A stretch of 64,000 bases of DNA from Microbulbifer taiwanensis (GTDB lineage: Bacteria; Pseudomonadota; Gammaproteobacteria; Pseudomonadales; Cellvibrionaceae): contig NZ_JACZFR010000012.1 of the NCBI RefSeq assembly GCF_014904815.1, positions 1-64,000 of the forward strand. The letters are read 5' to 3'. A program made the position numbers and the translations under genes. Shown piece after piece: positions 1-10,043 of the stretch (its first letter is position 1; each line of letters starts with the position of its first letter). Under the pieces are notes generated by a model that searched no databases, was not told the DNA's origin, and saw only the letters and a list, made by a program, of their open reading frames with translations.

Positions 1-27
1 GCGGGTGTCGCCTCCCGTTTTCCGCCC

Positions 28-522
28 CTAGCTCGTACACCGACGCCGTGCGCGCTCCAGCCCGGCGAGGTCCGGAATGACCGCCTCTTCGCCAGACAGT
101 GCCACGTGCATCAGCTCGCCCTGCCGACAGGATTGTTCACGGCCTGCCAGCTCATCGGGCGTGACGCGCACCAGGCGCGGAGTGCCGGCCAGGACCAGGG
201 CGAAAAACGGCAGATCCCCCTGGGGATTGCCGCTGCTGAGAACGGCGATGCGCCCGCTATCAGTGGCAGAAGCCAGCGGCTGGCCGCGCATGACTTCGAA
301 GGACAACAGCGGCAGTCGCTGCTCACGCCAGTTGAGCTCACCCAGGTACCACGGCGGCGCGTCGTAGGCTGCCACCGGCGTCTGCATGGCGATCACTTCC
401 GATAATGTGTCCACCGGCACCAGCAACTGTCCATCCGCCAGCGGCAACAACAGGCTGCTCACTTCCTGCGGCACATCTACCGGCAGTGCTTCAACTCCAC
501 TCATCGCCAATCTCTTTTGCAT
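28..522 (-). CDS. chpC: ChpC, CheW-like adaptor of the Pil-Chp system
   Basis: A CheW-fold adaptor of 164 residues, close to the length of Pseudomonas ChpC. CheW-type proteins couple chemoreceptors to the CheA-like kinase in the cytoplasm. The N-terminal half (about residues 20-80) has the CheW pattern of a two-layer beta barrel, with LGELNWREQRLPLLSFE matching the conserved CheW core strand pair. It lies directly downstream of chpA with a gap of about 40 bases, so it is very probably cotranscribed. Two in-frame ATGs are possible (522 and 504, the latter giving MSGVEALP); neither has a strong Shine-Dalgarno. The identity rests on position after chpA and on the CheW-like core; a second PilI-type protein is the alternative. 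Confidence 0.8.
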   Translation of the reverse strand: MQKRLAMSGVEALPVDVPQEVSSLLLPLADGQLLVPVDTLSEVIAMQTPVAAYDAPPWYLGELNWREQRLPLLSFEVMRGQPLASATDSGRIAVLSSGNPQGDLPFFALVLAGTPRLVRVTPDELAGREQSCRQGELMHVALSGEEAVIPDLAGLERARRRCTS

Positions 523-565
523 TAATTTTCCACGACCGCCGCCCCCTCACCGTGGGCGCGATCCG

Positions 566-3500
566 CTAACCACCGACCAGCGACTCGCCGGTATATTCGC
601 GAATCGCCTCCAGCAAAACCTCTTCCTGGTAGGGCTTGCCCAGGTAGTGATTGACCCCCAGTGACAGGGCGTGGTCGCGGTGCTTCTTACCGGTACGCGA
701 GGTGATCATCACGATCGGGATATCGCGCAGGCGGCTGCTGGAACGAATGTGACGCGCCACCTCGAAACCGTCCATACGCGGCATCTCGATATCCAGCAGA
801 ATCAGGTCCGGAATATGGTCCTGCAACTGGATAACCGCGTCCTGGCCGTCTTTGGCGGTGCTCACCAGGTAGCCCTCTCGCTCGAGGAAACGCGAAGTTA
901 CCTTGCGCACGGTTACCGAGTCGTCCACCACCATCACCGTCTGCTGGCGCTCCACCGGTTCCGGCTGCAGCTTGGATTCAACCTGCAACTGCGGCATCTC
1001 CGGACGCGCCAGTTGCGCGGCCTGGCGACGCAGCAGGGCGTGGGCATCGAGGATCACCACTACGGTGCCATCACCGGTTACCGTGGCACCGGAGACGCCC
1101 TGCACGCTGGCGAACTGTGGCCCCAGGCTCTTTACCACGATCTCGCGGCTGCCCATGATCGCATCCACCTGCAGCGCCATCGCGTGGCCTTCGGAGCGCA
1201 CCAGCAGTACCGGCAGCTGCATATCTTCCACGCTCAGCTTGGGCTGAGCCTCGGATTGCAGCAGAGTGCCAAAATAACTCACCTGGTAAGGTTCGCCGGC
1301 GTATTCGAAACGGGCGTCACTGGAGCGGTAATAGTGCTCCAGCTCGAAGGGGCTCAGGCGCACTATACCCTCGATGGTGTTCAGCGGCAGCGCGAACAGG
1401 TCGTCGCCTATCCTCACCATCAGTGCGCGGTTAACCGACACCGTAAACGGCAGTCGCACGACAAACTCGGTGCCCTGGCCCGTCTGCGAATTGATATGTA
1501 CGCTGCCGCCAATCTGCTTGATCTCAGCGGACACCACGTCCATGCCCACACCGCGGCCGGAAATCTGTGTGACCTTGTCGGCAGTACTGAAACCCGCCTG
1601 CAGGATGAACTGCAGAATCTCGTTGTTGGACAATTCCGCATCCGGGCGCATCAGGCCGCTTTCCACCGCCTTCTCGCGCACCTTCATCAGATTGATACCG
1701 GCGCCGTCGTCATTGATAGTGAGCACTACCTCACTGCCCTCGCGGGCCAGGGCGACATTGATACGTCCACGCTCCGGCTTGCCGGTAGCGGCGCGCTCCC
1801 GGGGCATCTCAATACCGTGGTCCACCGCATTACGCAGCATATGCTCCAGCGGCGCCACCATGCGCTCCAGCATGGACCTGTCCAGCTCGCCCTCGACATT
1901 GGAGAACACCAGATCAACCTGCTTGCCCAGCTCGGCGCTCACCTGCCGCACAATACGGCGCAGTCGCGGCACCAGGCGCGAGAAGGGCACCATGCGACTG
2001 CGCATCAGGCCCTCCTGCAGTTCGGTATTCACCCGCGATTGCTGCAGTAGCAACGTCTCTGTGTCGCGCGCCTTGTTGCCGAGGGTGGTGCGCAGCTCCA
2101 GCAGATCCGAGGTGGACTCGAGCAGTGAACGCGATAATTGCTGGATGGACGAGTAGCGGTCCATTTCCAGCGGGTCGAAGTCACCGTCCTGCTCCGCCAG
2201 CTGTTCCTGACGGAACAGTATCTGCGCCTCGGTTTCCATATCCAGGCGGCGCAACTGTTCATTCAGGCGCGTCAGGGTCGCATCCATCTCATCCAGCGCG
2301 AGGCCGAAATCACTGACCTGCTCTTCCAGGCGCCCGCGGGAGATAGAGGTTTCACCGGCCAGGTTAACCAGCTCCTCCAACAGTTCGGCGGCGACGCGCA
2401 CCATCTCCTGGGGTTGCCCCCTCGACGGCGCGCCGGACTCGCGCTCGCTGACACTGTCCTTCTTGCGTACAAATGGCAGCACATTACTCGCGCTTTCTGC
2501 GCCGGACTCCGTCGACACCGTTTCCGGCAGCTGTGCAGATTCGACAGTCCCCTCGCGCACCTCTTCCACTGGCGGCAGCACTTCGGGCTCGTCCGCCACT
2601 TCCCCGGTCGCCGGCAGGTCCCGGGAGTCTGAATTCCAGTCTGCCGAATTCAACCCCAGCGGAGCAACTTCATGCGCCAACTGTCCATCGGCCCAGCTGG
2701 GGGAGAGCAACTGGGTAAAAGCCTCGAGCCGGTCTCCCATCATCCAGGCGCGAACCGTCTCCACGCCGGCCGCGACGCGATCGTAAATCGCGTGGGCGTC
2801 GGCGAAGAATTCGGTCGAGGGTTCAGCGTTGCCGCGCATGCCCTCGATCACCGTCTCGAAGCGGTGCGCCACTTCGCCAAGACCCATCAGGCCGGCCATG
2901 CGCGCACCGCCCTTGAAGGTGTGCAGAACACGCTTTAAAGCCTCAGCCTGGCTGTGATCTGCGGGAGCCTGCTCCCAGCCCTGGATCAACTCCTCGAGCT
3001 CATCGATCAGGTCGCCCGCCTCTTCCATAAAGACATCGACCACATCCGGATCGATGTCCGCCAGCAGCTTCTGCAATTCACCGTCGCTCGGAGCAGCGCT
3101 GGCTGACTCAGTCACTTGACTCGGCGGGGTCTCGGTTACCGCTGCGACCGGTTCTTCGGGCTCTTCTGACGCAACCGGCGGCAATTCCTGTTCTTCAATT
3201 GCGGGCAGTTTGGCGACCGTTTGCGCTTCCTGTACCTGCGCTTCTGCGGCCAGCAGGTCGTCAAAGCTCAATTCACCGAAGTCCGCATCGCCCCCTGTGA
3301 CTGTGGCTTGAGCGGTCTCCTCCGCTGCGGGCAGATCGGTACTGTCGATACCGTACTCGGACAGGTCGTAGTCGTCCTCGTCCGCTGGCGCAGCCTCATC
3401 CTGTGCCAGGTAGCGCAGCGCTTCGCCCACTGCCTCGCTGACTTCGGGCAGGTCCTGCGCCGCGGCGACCGCATCGACCAGGTCCAGCAATTCATTGTGG

Positions 3501-6500
3501 CCCTGCTCCAGGGCGGCCCAGAGTGCGGGCTCCTCTTCCAGGCGGCCGTCGATGACTTTGCGGTAGACATCGAGCAGTAGTTGCGAAAGCTCCGCCAATG
3601 TCGGCAGTTGCGCGCGACTGGCGGCCTCCTGCAAAACATCCAGTTCTTCGGCGACCGGTGTCAACAGGGATCTGTCCCCGGGGTGGGTGCGCCACTGGTT
3701 CAGCATCTGGTCCGCATCCAGCAGCACGCGCATGCCATCGGCCATAATGACCGCGAGCAATTGCGGATCCACCGCCCTGGGCTCGTTGGCCTCGCGCTCG
3801 CGGATCAGGTGGCCGACGGCGAGCTCCTGCAGTTCGGCCACGCGCGCGAGGAACTGTTCGGATCTCTCGATAACCAGCGGCTCACCGGCGCGGATCTGCG
3901 CCAGTACTTCGCGCACATAATCGCCGCCGTCGCTGATCAATTCATAGATATCCGCGTCGATCGCCACCTGGTAGGTGCGCAGCTCCTTGGCAAAGCGCTC
4001 AAGTGGTGCCACCAGCTGCGCCACGACGGTTACCTCGGCCATATGCGCGGAACCCTTCAGGGTGTGCAGGGCGCGATGCAGAGGATCGGAGGGCACGCCG
4101 TACAGCGGGGCGGCCGCGCGCATTTCGGCGAGGAACTCTTCCACGGTCACCAGGTGGGTTTCCGCTTCCTGGGCGAAGATCTCCCACAACTGGTCGTTGT
4201 CTTCGGTAATCTCCGGCGCTTCATCCTGTTCCGCGGCGGGCTCAATGGATACCGCGGGCAGCTGCAGGTCCGCGGGCAATTCGCCGCGGGACAGCTGCTG
4301 CGCCCAGTCTTCCAGCTGTGCGGTGCGCTCTGGCTCCGGATCGCCGCTGCCACGGCGAAAACCATCGATCATGGATGGCAGTTTCTGGCGCACCCGCTCG
4401 ATAAGCTCTACGTGGACACGACCCGGTTTGACGGTATCGTCGATCACCCGGTTGAGCATGTTTTCCACGGCCCAGGCCAGCTCGCCGATTTCCAGCGCCT
4501 CGACCATACGGCCGGACCCCTTGAGGGTGTGGAAACCGCGACGGAATTCCACCAGCGCCTCGCGATCGGCAAAGTTGGCGGCCCATACAGGGAAATACTG
4601 GCCAATTGTCTCGAGGACCTCTGCGGCCTCTTCAAGGAAAATCTCGACGATTTCGTCGTCGATCAGGCTGTCGTCATCTTCTGCCTCTACCGGCGCCGGC
4701 GCAGCGACTGCTTCGACGGGCAACACTGTAGTTTCGATCGCGATTTCAGCTTCCGCGCTTGCCTTTTCCGCCTCGACACTTCCGGGGCCCGCCGGCTCTG
4801 TCAGTTCCACGGCGGCAAACCAATTGTCCTCTTCCGAAACAACCGCGGGCGCCTCTTCTGCCGATGGCGCTGCGACCCCGCTCTCGGAAAAATCTGCATC
4901 GAAGCCGTCGAGTACCGCTGCTTCTTCCACAGAGCTGTAATCCGGCTGGGCATCCACGGGCGTCTCTGACGTCGCCGAGACCAGGCTCTCGTCGGTCACC
5001 GCAAAACCGAGGGTGGCGACACTGTCTTCCGCCAGCGCAAGCAGCATATCGGCGTCTTCGATACCGTCGGCACGGCGCTCCAGATAGTACTCGACGCTGG
5101 TAATGGCATCGGCCAGGGTGTCGAGGAGCTTCCATTCCGGCTGCTCGGCAGCGTCAATCAGCTGCTCGGAGATATAGCGCTTACAGGCACCGACAATTTC
5201 GCCGGCACGGCTATAACCCACCATATCCAAACCGCCGCAGACTTCCTGCAACCGCTCCGGAACCCGGTTCAGGTAACTGATATCCCAGTGGCTGGCGATG
5301 TACTCCACCACCGCCTCTTTGACCGCTTCCAGGGCCAGCCGTGCCTCGCGCAACACCGTATCAGTGGCGTCGCCCATCAGCGGCTGTTCACTGTCGACTT
5401 TCTTGTTGCGCGCTACGGCATTGGCAAGTGCGGAGTCCAACTGCACCAGGTCACCGGCAGCGCGCATCAACAGCTCATCGGCGTCCCCGCCCCGAGAGGC
5501 GTCGCGCAGGCACTCGTAGATAGCGCGCGCCCTGCCGCGCTGGTTTTCCAGCCCGAGCACCCCGAGGGTATCCGCCAGCCGCTTGGCGATTGCGGCGGTA
5601 TCCGACAGTGGCGGCTTTTCTGCGCCGGCGACGCCGGGCTCCAGCGCATCGCGCACCATCTGCAGCTCTTCGCGCAGCGCCGTCACCGCGGTGCCCAGCG
5701 CTTCGGGCCCCATGGCCAGAGCGTCTTCTGTGTCCGGGCGCGGCGTGCCGGGCACAGCCTTGTCCAGTGCAAATTTTTTGTACAGGGACTGACAGCGAGG
5801 CCCGTTGGGGCCGGCCAGGTAGACGTAAAACAGCAGATTGCGCACCAGGTCGCGATCCAGGCGCGCATCCAGTACCTTTGCACCGCGGCCCTGCAACAGG
5901 CGGAATTCCACATCGATGCGACGCAGCAACTGGCGTAACGCCGGCAATACATTGAGTCGGTGTTCACCGATCGCTTCGAAAATGCCAAGCAGAGTCTGCC
6001 ACAGGGACTGGCGCGGGCTGCCGCTGTACAGCAGCGACATCTTCTCGGTCACCTTGACCAGGTAGGCGAGACTCTCACCACTGTTGACGTCGCGAATCAG
6101 GCCGGCACCGGCCACGTGATACATCTTGCGCAGCTTGCCCACCAGCTCCTGCAACTTGGCATTGTCACTGGTGAGGGGCTGTCGTTTGCCGCTGAAGCTG
6201 TCCAGCGAGGAAAGATCGGGGGAGAAGAGCACGCCCTCGGTAATCAGGCGTTCGCGGCGCACCGCGCGCAAATCATTGAGTAGCGGCAGCAGCAGCACCG
6301 CGTTGTCGCGGCGCTGGTAGGCGACTTTTTCCAGGTACAGCGGCAGCTCGAGCAGGGCGCGCATCAGGAACTCGCGCGTTTCGTCACTGTTTTCCACTTC
6401 ACCGCTGGTCAGCGCCTGCACCAGCTGCTCCATCTCTTCGGCGAGCATCGCGGCGCCGGTCAGCTCTGCCATATGCAGGCTGCCGTGTACCTGGTGAATC

Positions 6501-6670
6501 AGGTCGTGACAGTTCCTCAGCAGCGCCGTATCGCCCGCCGTGGATTCGCTATCAGCGCCACCGGCGTTCGAGGCGAAAGTTTCCAGCTGCTGGCGCGCCT
6601 GCGCCAGCGTTTCATTGATTTCACCCGTCAGCCAATCCAGGGCCAGGAAGTTGGGATTGTCGTGACTCAC
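566..6670 (-). CDS. chpA: ChpA, giant hybrid chemotaxis histidine kinase controlling type IV pili
   Basis: A 2,034-residue CheA-type hybrid kinase. Histidine phosphotransfer motifs of the form HTLKGS/HTFKGG are seen near residues 711, 867 and 1247, and a degenerate HQVHGSLHM near 57 that lacks the KG. The kinase core follows: the N box (LRNAVDHGIE, about 1610), DDGAGIN (about 1655) and GRGVGMDVV (about 1706). A CheW domain and a C-terminal receiver come last (VMVVDDSVTVRKV, phospho-acceptor Asp in LLDIEMP about 1959, Lys in YLGKPY about 2011). Pro/Glu/Ala-rich linkers separate the domains. It should phosphorylate PilG and PilH to control pilus extension and retraction. The start is a GTG (VSHDNP) behind a GAGG. 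Pseudomonas aeruginosa ChpA is longer (about 2,470 residues) with more phosphotransfer domains. Confidence 0.96.
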   Translation of the reverse strand: MSHDNPNFLALDWLTGEINETLAQARQQLETFASNAGGADSESTAGDTALLRNCHDLIHQVHGSLHMAELTGAAMLAEEMEQLVQALTSGEVENSDETREFLMRALLELPLYLEKVAYQRRDNAVLLLPLLNDLRAVRRERLITEGVLFSPDLSSLDSFSGKRQPLTSDNAKLQELVGKLRKMYHVAGAGLIRDVNSGESLAYLVKVTEKMSLLYSGSPRQSLWQTLLGIFEAIGEHRLNVLPALRQLLRRIDVEFRLLQGRGAKVLDARLDRDLVRNLLFYVYLAGPNGPRCQSLYKKFALDKAVPGTPRPDTEDALAMGPEALGTAVTALREELQMVRDALEPGVAGAEKPPLSDTAAIAKRLADTLGVLGLENQRGRARAIYECLRDASRGGDADELLMRAAGDLVQLDSALANAVARNKKVDSEQPLMGDATDTVLREARLALEAVKEAVVEYIASHWDISYLNRVPERLQEVCGGLDMVGYSRAGEIVGACKRYISEQLIDAAEQPEWKLLDTLADAITSVEYYLERRADGIEDADMLLALAEDSVATLGFAVTDESLVSATSETPVDAQPDYSSVEEAAVLDGFDADFSESGVAAPSAEEAPAVVSEEDNWFAAVELTEPAGPGSVEAEKASAEAEIAIETTVLPVEAVAAPAPVEAEDDDSLIDDEIVEIFLEEAAEVLETIGQYFPVWAANFADREALVEFRRGFHTLKGSGRMVEALEIGELAWAVENMLNRVIDDTVKPGRVHVELIERVRQKLPSMIDGFRRGSGDPEPERTAQLEDWAQQLSRGELPADLQLPAVSIEPAAEQDEAPEITEDNDQLWEIFAQEAETHLVTVEEFLAEMRAAAPLYGVPSDPLHRALHTLKGSAHMAEVTVVAQLVAPLERFAKELRTYQVAIDADIYELISDGGDYVREVLAQIRAGEPLVIERSEQFLARVAELQELAVGHLIREREANEPRAVDPQLLAVIMADGMRVLLDADQMLNQWRTHPGDRSLLTPVAEELDVLQEAASRAQLPTLAELSQLLLDVYRKVIDGRLEEEPALWAALEQGHNELLDLVDAVAAAQDLPEVSEAVGEALRYLAQDEAAPADEDDYDLSEYGIDSTDLPAAEETAQATVTGGDADFGELSFDDLLAAEAQVQEAQTVAKLPAIEEQELPPVASEEPEEPVAAVTETPPSQVTESASAAPSDGELQKLLADIDPDVVDVFMEEAGDLIDELEELIQGWEQAPADHSQAEALKRVLHTFKGGARMAGLMGLGEVAHRFETVIEGMRGNAEPSTEFFADAHAIYDRVAAGVETVRAWMMGDRLEAFTQLLSPSWADGQLAHEVAPLGLNSADWNSDSRDLPATGEVADEPEVLPPVEEVREGTVESAQLPETVSTESGAESASNVLPFVRKKDSVSERESGAPSRGQPQEMVRVAAELLEELVNLAGETSISRGRLEEQVSDFGLALDEMDATLTRLNEQLRRLDMETEAQILFRQEQLAEQDGDFDPLEMDRYSSIQQLSRSLLESTSDLLELRTTLGNKARDTETLLLQQSRVNTELQEGLMRSRMVPFSRLVPRLRRIVRQVSAELGKQVDLVFSNVEGELDRSMLERMVAPLEHMLRNAVDHGIEMPRERAATGKPERGRINVALAREGSEVVLTINDDGAGINLMKVREKAVESGLMRPDAELSNNEILQFILQAGFSTADKVTQISGRGVGMDVVSAEIKQIGGSVHINSQTGQGTEFVVRLPFTVSVNRALMVRIGDDLFALPLNTIEGIVRLSPFELEHYYRSSDARFEYAGEPYQVSYFGTLLQSEAQPKLSVEDMQLPVLLVRSEGHAMALQVDAIMGSREIVVKSLGPQFASVQGVSGATVTGDGTVVVILDAHALLRRQAAQLARPEMPQLQVESKLQPEPVERQQTVMVVDDSVTVRKVTSRFLEREGYLVSTAKDGQDAVIQLQDHIPDLILLDIEMPRMDGFEVARHIRSSSRLRDIPIVMITSRTGKKHRDHALSLGVNHYLGKPYQEEVLLEAIREYTGESLVGG

Positions 6671-6812
6671 GCCAAGTCCTCAGTAATTCAGTCTGTACGC
6701 TGGCGCAATACTCCGGGGGCGGACCTGTGGCCGCCAGTTTCCGGAAGCGATTCCGTGCGCCTCTTCAACCCGGCACACACTGGCACCGGGCATAGAACTA
6801 ACTTGCGTTGAA

Positions 6813-8957
6813 TCAGGCCAGGGCCCGGTCTTCACGCTCTTCCAGGACCTCTGTTTCCTCGCTGTCCAGCAGCGGGAAATCGTCCTCGGGTACTTCCGGC
6901 AGTTCCACATCGTACAGTTCACCCGTCTCCTCGACGCTTTCATCACTTGGCAGCTTGAAGCCGGCAACGGATTCACGCAGGGCGTTGGCGGTCTTGGCCA
7001 GATTACCAATGGATTGGGCCGTGGCCTGGGTACCGGCAGAGGTCTGCGAGGTAATCTCCTGAATCACGTTCATCGTGTTGGAGATGTGGCCGGCGGAGGA
7101 CGCCTGCTGGCGGGCGGCGTTGGAGATGTTCTGGATCAACGCAGCCAGGTTGGTGGATACGCCCTCAATTTCTTCCAGGGCAACACCGGCGTCCTGGGCC
7201 AGGCGGGCACCACGCACCACCTCGGTAGTGGTCTGCTCCATCGAGACTACCGCCTCGTTGGTGTCCGACTGAATGGCTTTAACCAGGCCCTCGATCTGCT
7301 TGGTCGCGGCGGCGGATCTCTCCGCGAGGCGCTGCACCTCGTCCGCAACCACCGCGAAGCCGCGGCCCGCGTCGCCGGCCATGCTCGCCTGGATGGCGGC
7401 GTTCAGGGCGAGGATGTTGGTCTGGTCGGCAATGTCGTTAATCAGGCTTACGATATCGCCGATCTCCTGCGAGGACTCACCCAGTCGCTTGATTCGCTTA
7501 GAGGTATCCTGGATCTGCTCGCGGATGGTATCCATGCCCTTGATGGTGTTCTGCACCACCTTGGCACCGTTGCTCGCGATCTGTACCGAGCGCTCCGCTA
7601 CCTGGGCCGATTCGGCGGCGTTAGCAGATACCTGGTCGATGGTCACGGCCATTTCGTTCACGGCCGCAGAGGCACCGGCAATCTCCTGTGCCTGGTGCTC
7701 GGAGGCCTCGGCCAGGTGCAGGGCAGTCTGCTGGGTTTCCTGGGACAGGCCGGATACTTCCTGCGCTGCACCATTGATTCGCGACACCAGCACACGCAGT
7801 TGGTCGATGGTGTAGTTGATGGAGTCGGCGATGGCACCGGTGAAGGCCTCGGTTACCGTTGCCGAGGTGGTCAAGTCACCATCGGCGAGATCGGCCAGCT
7901 CATCCAGCAGCTGCATAATCGCCTGCTGGTTGCGCTCGTTGGTATCGGACTCTTCGCGCAGGCTGCGGCGGGTACCGGAGAAGGCCGCGATCATCATACC
8001 GAAGATCAGCAGTACGAAGACACCGGCGATGATGGCGATGGTCTGGTTGTTCGGCTGACGCTCGCCGGACAGGTTAACGATGCGGTCGTTCAGTGTATTC
8101 AATGCTTCCAGCAGCTGCGGCGAGGAAACCTGGATACCGTCTGCGGCCTGGCGAGTGGCGAACAGTGCCGGAGTGGCCTCAAAGATCTCGCGCACCGACG
8201 AGCTCACGAACTCGAACAGTTCGGTAATTTCGTCCAGGGACTGGCGGGCCTCTTCGTCGGTCACGCGGGAGATACCCATCACCACGTCACCGCCCTTCAT
8301 GCCCTCAACCACCTTACCAAAGAGACTGGCGTCGGTATTGAACTGGTCTGCCGCGGACTCCGCATCGTCGCCGCCCTGCAGCATCTTGTCGATGTTCCGG
8401 CCGATACGCTCCGCGCGCCACACCTGCAGCTGTGCCTGCTCCACCTGGTTGGCCGGGGCATTGTTGGCCAGCAGGATCTCCACGATGTTGTTGTGCTCTG
8501 CCTGTAGTTCCGGCAGCGAGTCGTTCAGGGTACTGGCCACATCGTTCAGGAAGATGATCGAGTCCTTGTTGCCAACAATGGTGTCGGCCTGCTCGCGTAC
8601 CTGTTGCCAGACCTGGCCATAGGCGGCCAGCTCGGAGGTCAACGCGCGGCGGGTACCGGCATCGGCACCCTGCAGCTGACTCCAGGTGCCGGCCATTTGG
8701 CCGACCACTTTTTCCAGCTCGGCAAAGGCCTCTTCGTCACCGGCGGTGGCCGCCGGCGCATAGGACACGACCTGGTAGGAAAGTGCGCGCAACTCAGCAA
8801 CCTGCTGCAGGTACTCTTTATCGCGGTCGCCCTGGGTCTGCACCAGGTAGATACTGACAATCAACCCCGCCAGTGTGGCGAGTACCAGCAGACCCATAAA
8901 CAACGCCGCAGGGTTACTGCGCAGCGCGGAGAAGGAACTCTGGGAGCCTGTTTTCAT
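6813..8957 (-). CDS. pilJ: PilJ, type IV pilus chemoreceptor (methyl-accepting protein)
   Basis: A membrane chemoreceptor of 714 residues. TM1 is at about residues 17-38 (ALFMGLLVLATLAGLIV) and TM2 at about 306-328 (IAIIAGVFVLLIFGMMIAA), bracketing a periplasmic region of about 270 residues that fits the paired PilJ sensor domains. The cytoplasmic signalling domain has the receptor hairpin (about DQTNILALNAAIQASMAGDAGRG, shortened here: NILALNAAIQASMAGDAGRG), which is the PilJ-type variant of the usual NAAIEAARAGE tip. The acidic C-terminus has no NWETF-like tether. It feeds ChpA through PilI and ChpC. The start has a good AGGAG seven bases upstream. No methyltransferase gene (pilK) follows it; only 142 bases separate it from chpA. 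Confidence 0.96.
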   Translation of the reverse strand: MKTGSQSSFSALRSNPAALFMGLLVLATLAGLIVSIYLVQTQGDRDKEYLQQVAELRALSYQVVSYAPAATAGDEEAFAELEKVVGQMAGTWSQLQGADAGTRRALTSELAAYGQVWQQVREQADTIVGNKDSIIFLNDVASTLNDSLPELQAEHNNIVEILLANNAPANQVEQAQLQVWRAERIGRNIDKMLQGGDDAESAADQFNTDASLFGKVVEGMKGGDVVMGISRVTDEEARQSLDEITELFEFVSSSVREIFEATPALFATRQAADGIQVSSPQLLEALNTLNDRIVNLSGERQPNNQTIAIIAGVFVLLIFGMMIAAFSGTRRSLREESDTNERNQQAIMQLLDELADLADGDLTTSATVTEAFTGAIADSINYTIDQLRVLVSRINGAAQEVSGLSQETQQTALHLAEASEHQAQEIAGASAAVNEMAVTIDQVSANAAESAQVAERSVQIASNGAKVVQNTIKGMDTIREQIQDTSKRIKRLGESSQEIGDIVSLINDIADQTNILALNAAIQASMAGDAGRGFAVVADEVQRLAERSAAATKQIEGLVKAIQSDTNEAVVSMEQTTTEVVRGARLAQDAGVALEEIEGVSTNLAALIQNISNAARQQASSAGHISNTMNVIQEITSQTSAGTQATAQSIGNLAKTANALRESVAGFKLPSDESVEETGELYDVELPEVPEDDFPLLDSEETEVLEEREDRALA

Positions 8958-9124
8958 AGTTTACTCCTGGCGGACCTGTGCTTCAGGCCAATTCTTTTTG
9001 TCACCACTAAACATAACGCTTTGCCCGGAACACCCCTCACAACCAATGTGCGCTCACGCACACTTTGGCGGAACTGCCCGGAATTTTTCCCTCGCGGGAA
9101 AGTCAGAATGCCGCGTCCACTCAG

Positions 9125-9664
9125 TTAATGAGCCGCGGCATCCATGAATTGGAAATCATTGATCAACGCCTGCATGTCGAAGACCAGCCATCGACCCTGC
9201 TGCAACTCGAACTGCCCGCTCACCATGGGTGAAAAGGGTTCCAGCAGATCGCCCGGTGCATGCCTGGCATACTCGAGCGCCAGGTGCTGCATGCCGTGCA
9301 GTTCGTCGACGATCAAACCGGCATACATTTTCTCGTGCTCCACCACCAGCACGCGACGTCGCTGGCGCGGCCCGCTGAGATGGCCGCCGAAGAAGCCCGC
9401 CATATCGAACAGCGGCAGCAGGCGGCCGCGCACGTTGGCCACGCCGCGCACCCAGGGCTGAGCACCGGGAATAAAGGTATGTTGTGGAACTTCGAGCAGT
9501 TCCACCACTTCATCCATAGAAGCGACAAAGCGGTGGCCCAGCAGTGAGAAACCGATACCGGTCCAGTAGGGTTTTACTTCCTGGCGGCCCGGCAGGCCGG
9601 CAGCCTGCGCCTTGGCGCGCCTGGCGATATCAACCAGTGCGAGATAGGGGGTCTGTGACGGCAC
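9125..9664 (-). CDS. pilI: PilI, CheW-like adaptor
   Basis: A CheW-domain protein of 179 residues from the proposed GTG start (MPSQTPYLALVDI), which gives a length and N-terminus like Pseudomonas PilI. A longer open frame runs into pilH, but the family does not have that extension. The hallmark is VRGVANVRGRLLPLFDM (about residues 87-103), the CheW core, followed by RRVLVVEHEKMYAGLIVDE. It links the receptor PilJ to the kinase ChpA. The start lies about 17 bases after the pilH stop, so the two are translated from one transcript. Confidence 0.92.
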   Translation of the reverse strand: MPSQTPYLALVDIARRAKAQAAGLPGRQEVKPYWTGIGFSLLGHRFVASMDEVVELLEVPQHTFIPGAQPWVRGVANVRGRLLPLFDMAGFFGGHLSGPRQRRRVLVVEHEKMYAGLIVDELHGMQHLALEYARHAPGDLLEPFSPMVSGQFELQQGRWLVFDMQALINDFQFMDAAAH

Positions 9665-9680
9665 TCGTCTGCAGCTGGCC

Positions 9681-10043
9681 TCAGGCCAACACCTCCTCGA
9701 TAGTGCCCAGTAGCTTGCCCTCATCCACGGGCTTGGTCAGGTAGGCGCGGGCCCCCTGGCGCATTCCCCAGACGCGGTCGGTGTCCTGGTCCTTGGTGGT
9801 CACTATGATAATCGGGATACCTGCCGTATCGCCGTCCTTGCTCAGCTGGCGCGTGGCCTGGAAGCCATTCAGGCCCGGCATCACGATATCCATCAGGATC
9901 ACATCGGGGCGCTGTTCGCGCGCAACATCCAGGCCGTTTTCACCGGTAGCAGCTGCGATTACGGCGTGACCGTTCTTCTCCAGCATGGTGGTCAGCTTGT
10001 GTGTTTCGGTTGGAGAGTCGTCAACGATTAATACTCTTGCCAT
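9681..10043 (-). CDS. pilH: PilH, single-domain response regulator
   Basis: A stand-alone receiver of 120 residues. It shows ARVLIVDDSPTETHKL at the N-terminus with the acidic pair, the phosphorylated Asp in VILMDIVMPGLNG (about 52), the Thr/Ser in IIVTTKDQDTD and the Lys in AYLTKPVDEGKL. There is no output domain. In Pseudomonas, PilH opposes PilG and is linked to pilus retraction. A longer frame upstream is open to 10139, but MARVLIVDD at 10043 with GGGG upstream fits the family length. Confidence 0.95.
   Translation of the reverse strand: MARVLIVDDSPTETHKLTTMLEKNGHAVIAAATGENGLDVAREQRPDVILMDIVMPGLNGFQATRQLSKDGDTAGIPIIIVTTKDQDTDRVWGMRQGARAYLTKPVDEGKLLGTIEEVLA

Noticed and set aside
671-2050. 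Long plus-strand reading frame of 459 residues antisense to chpA
   Set aside because: It is an antisense shadow: composition is His/Gln/Arg-rich, no family features, and the opposite strand encodes unmistakable ChpA kinase motifs. The same holds for long antisense frames at 3581-4969, 7014-8507, 21053-22432 and 30268-32151.
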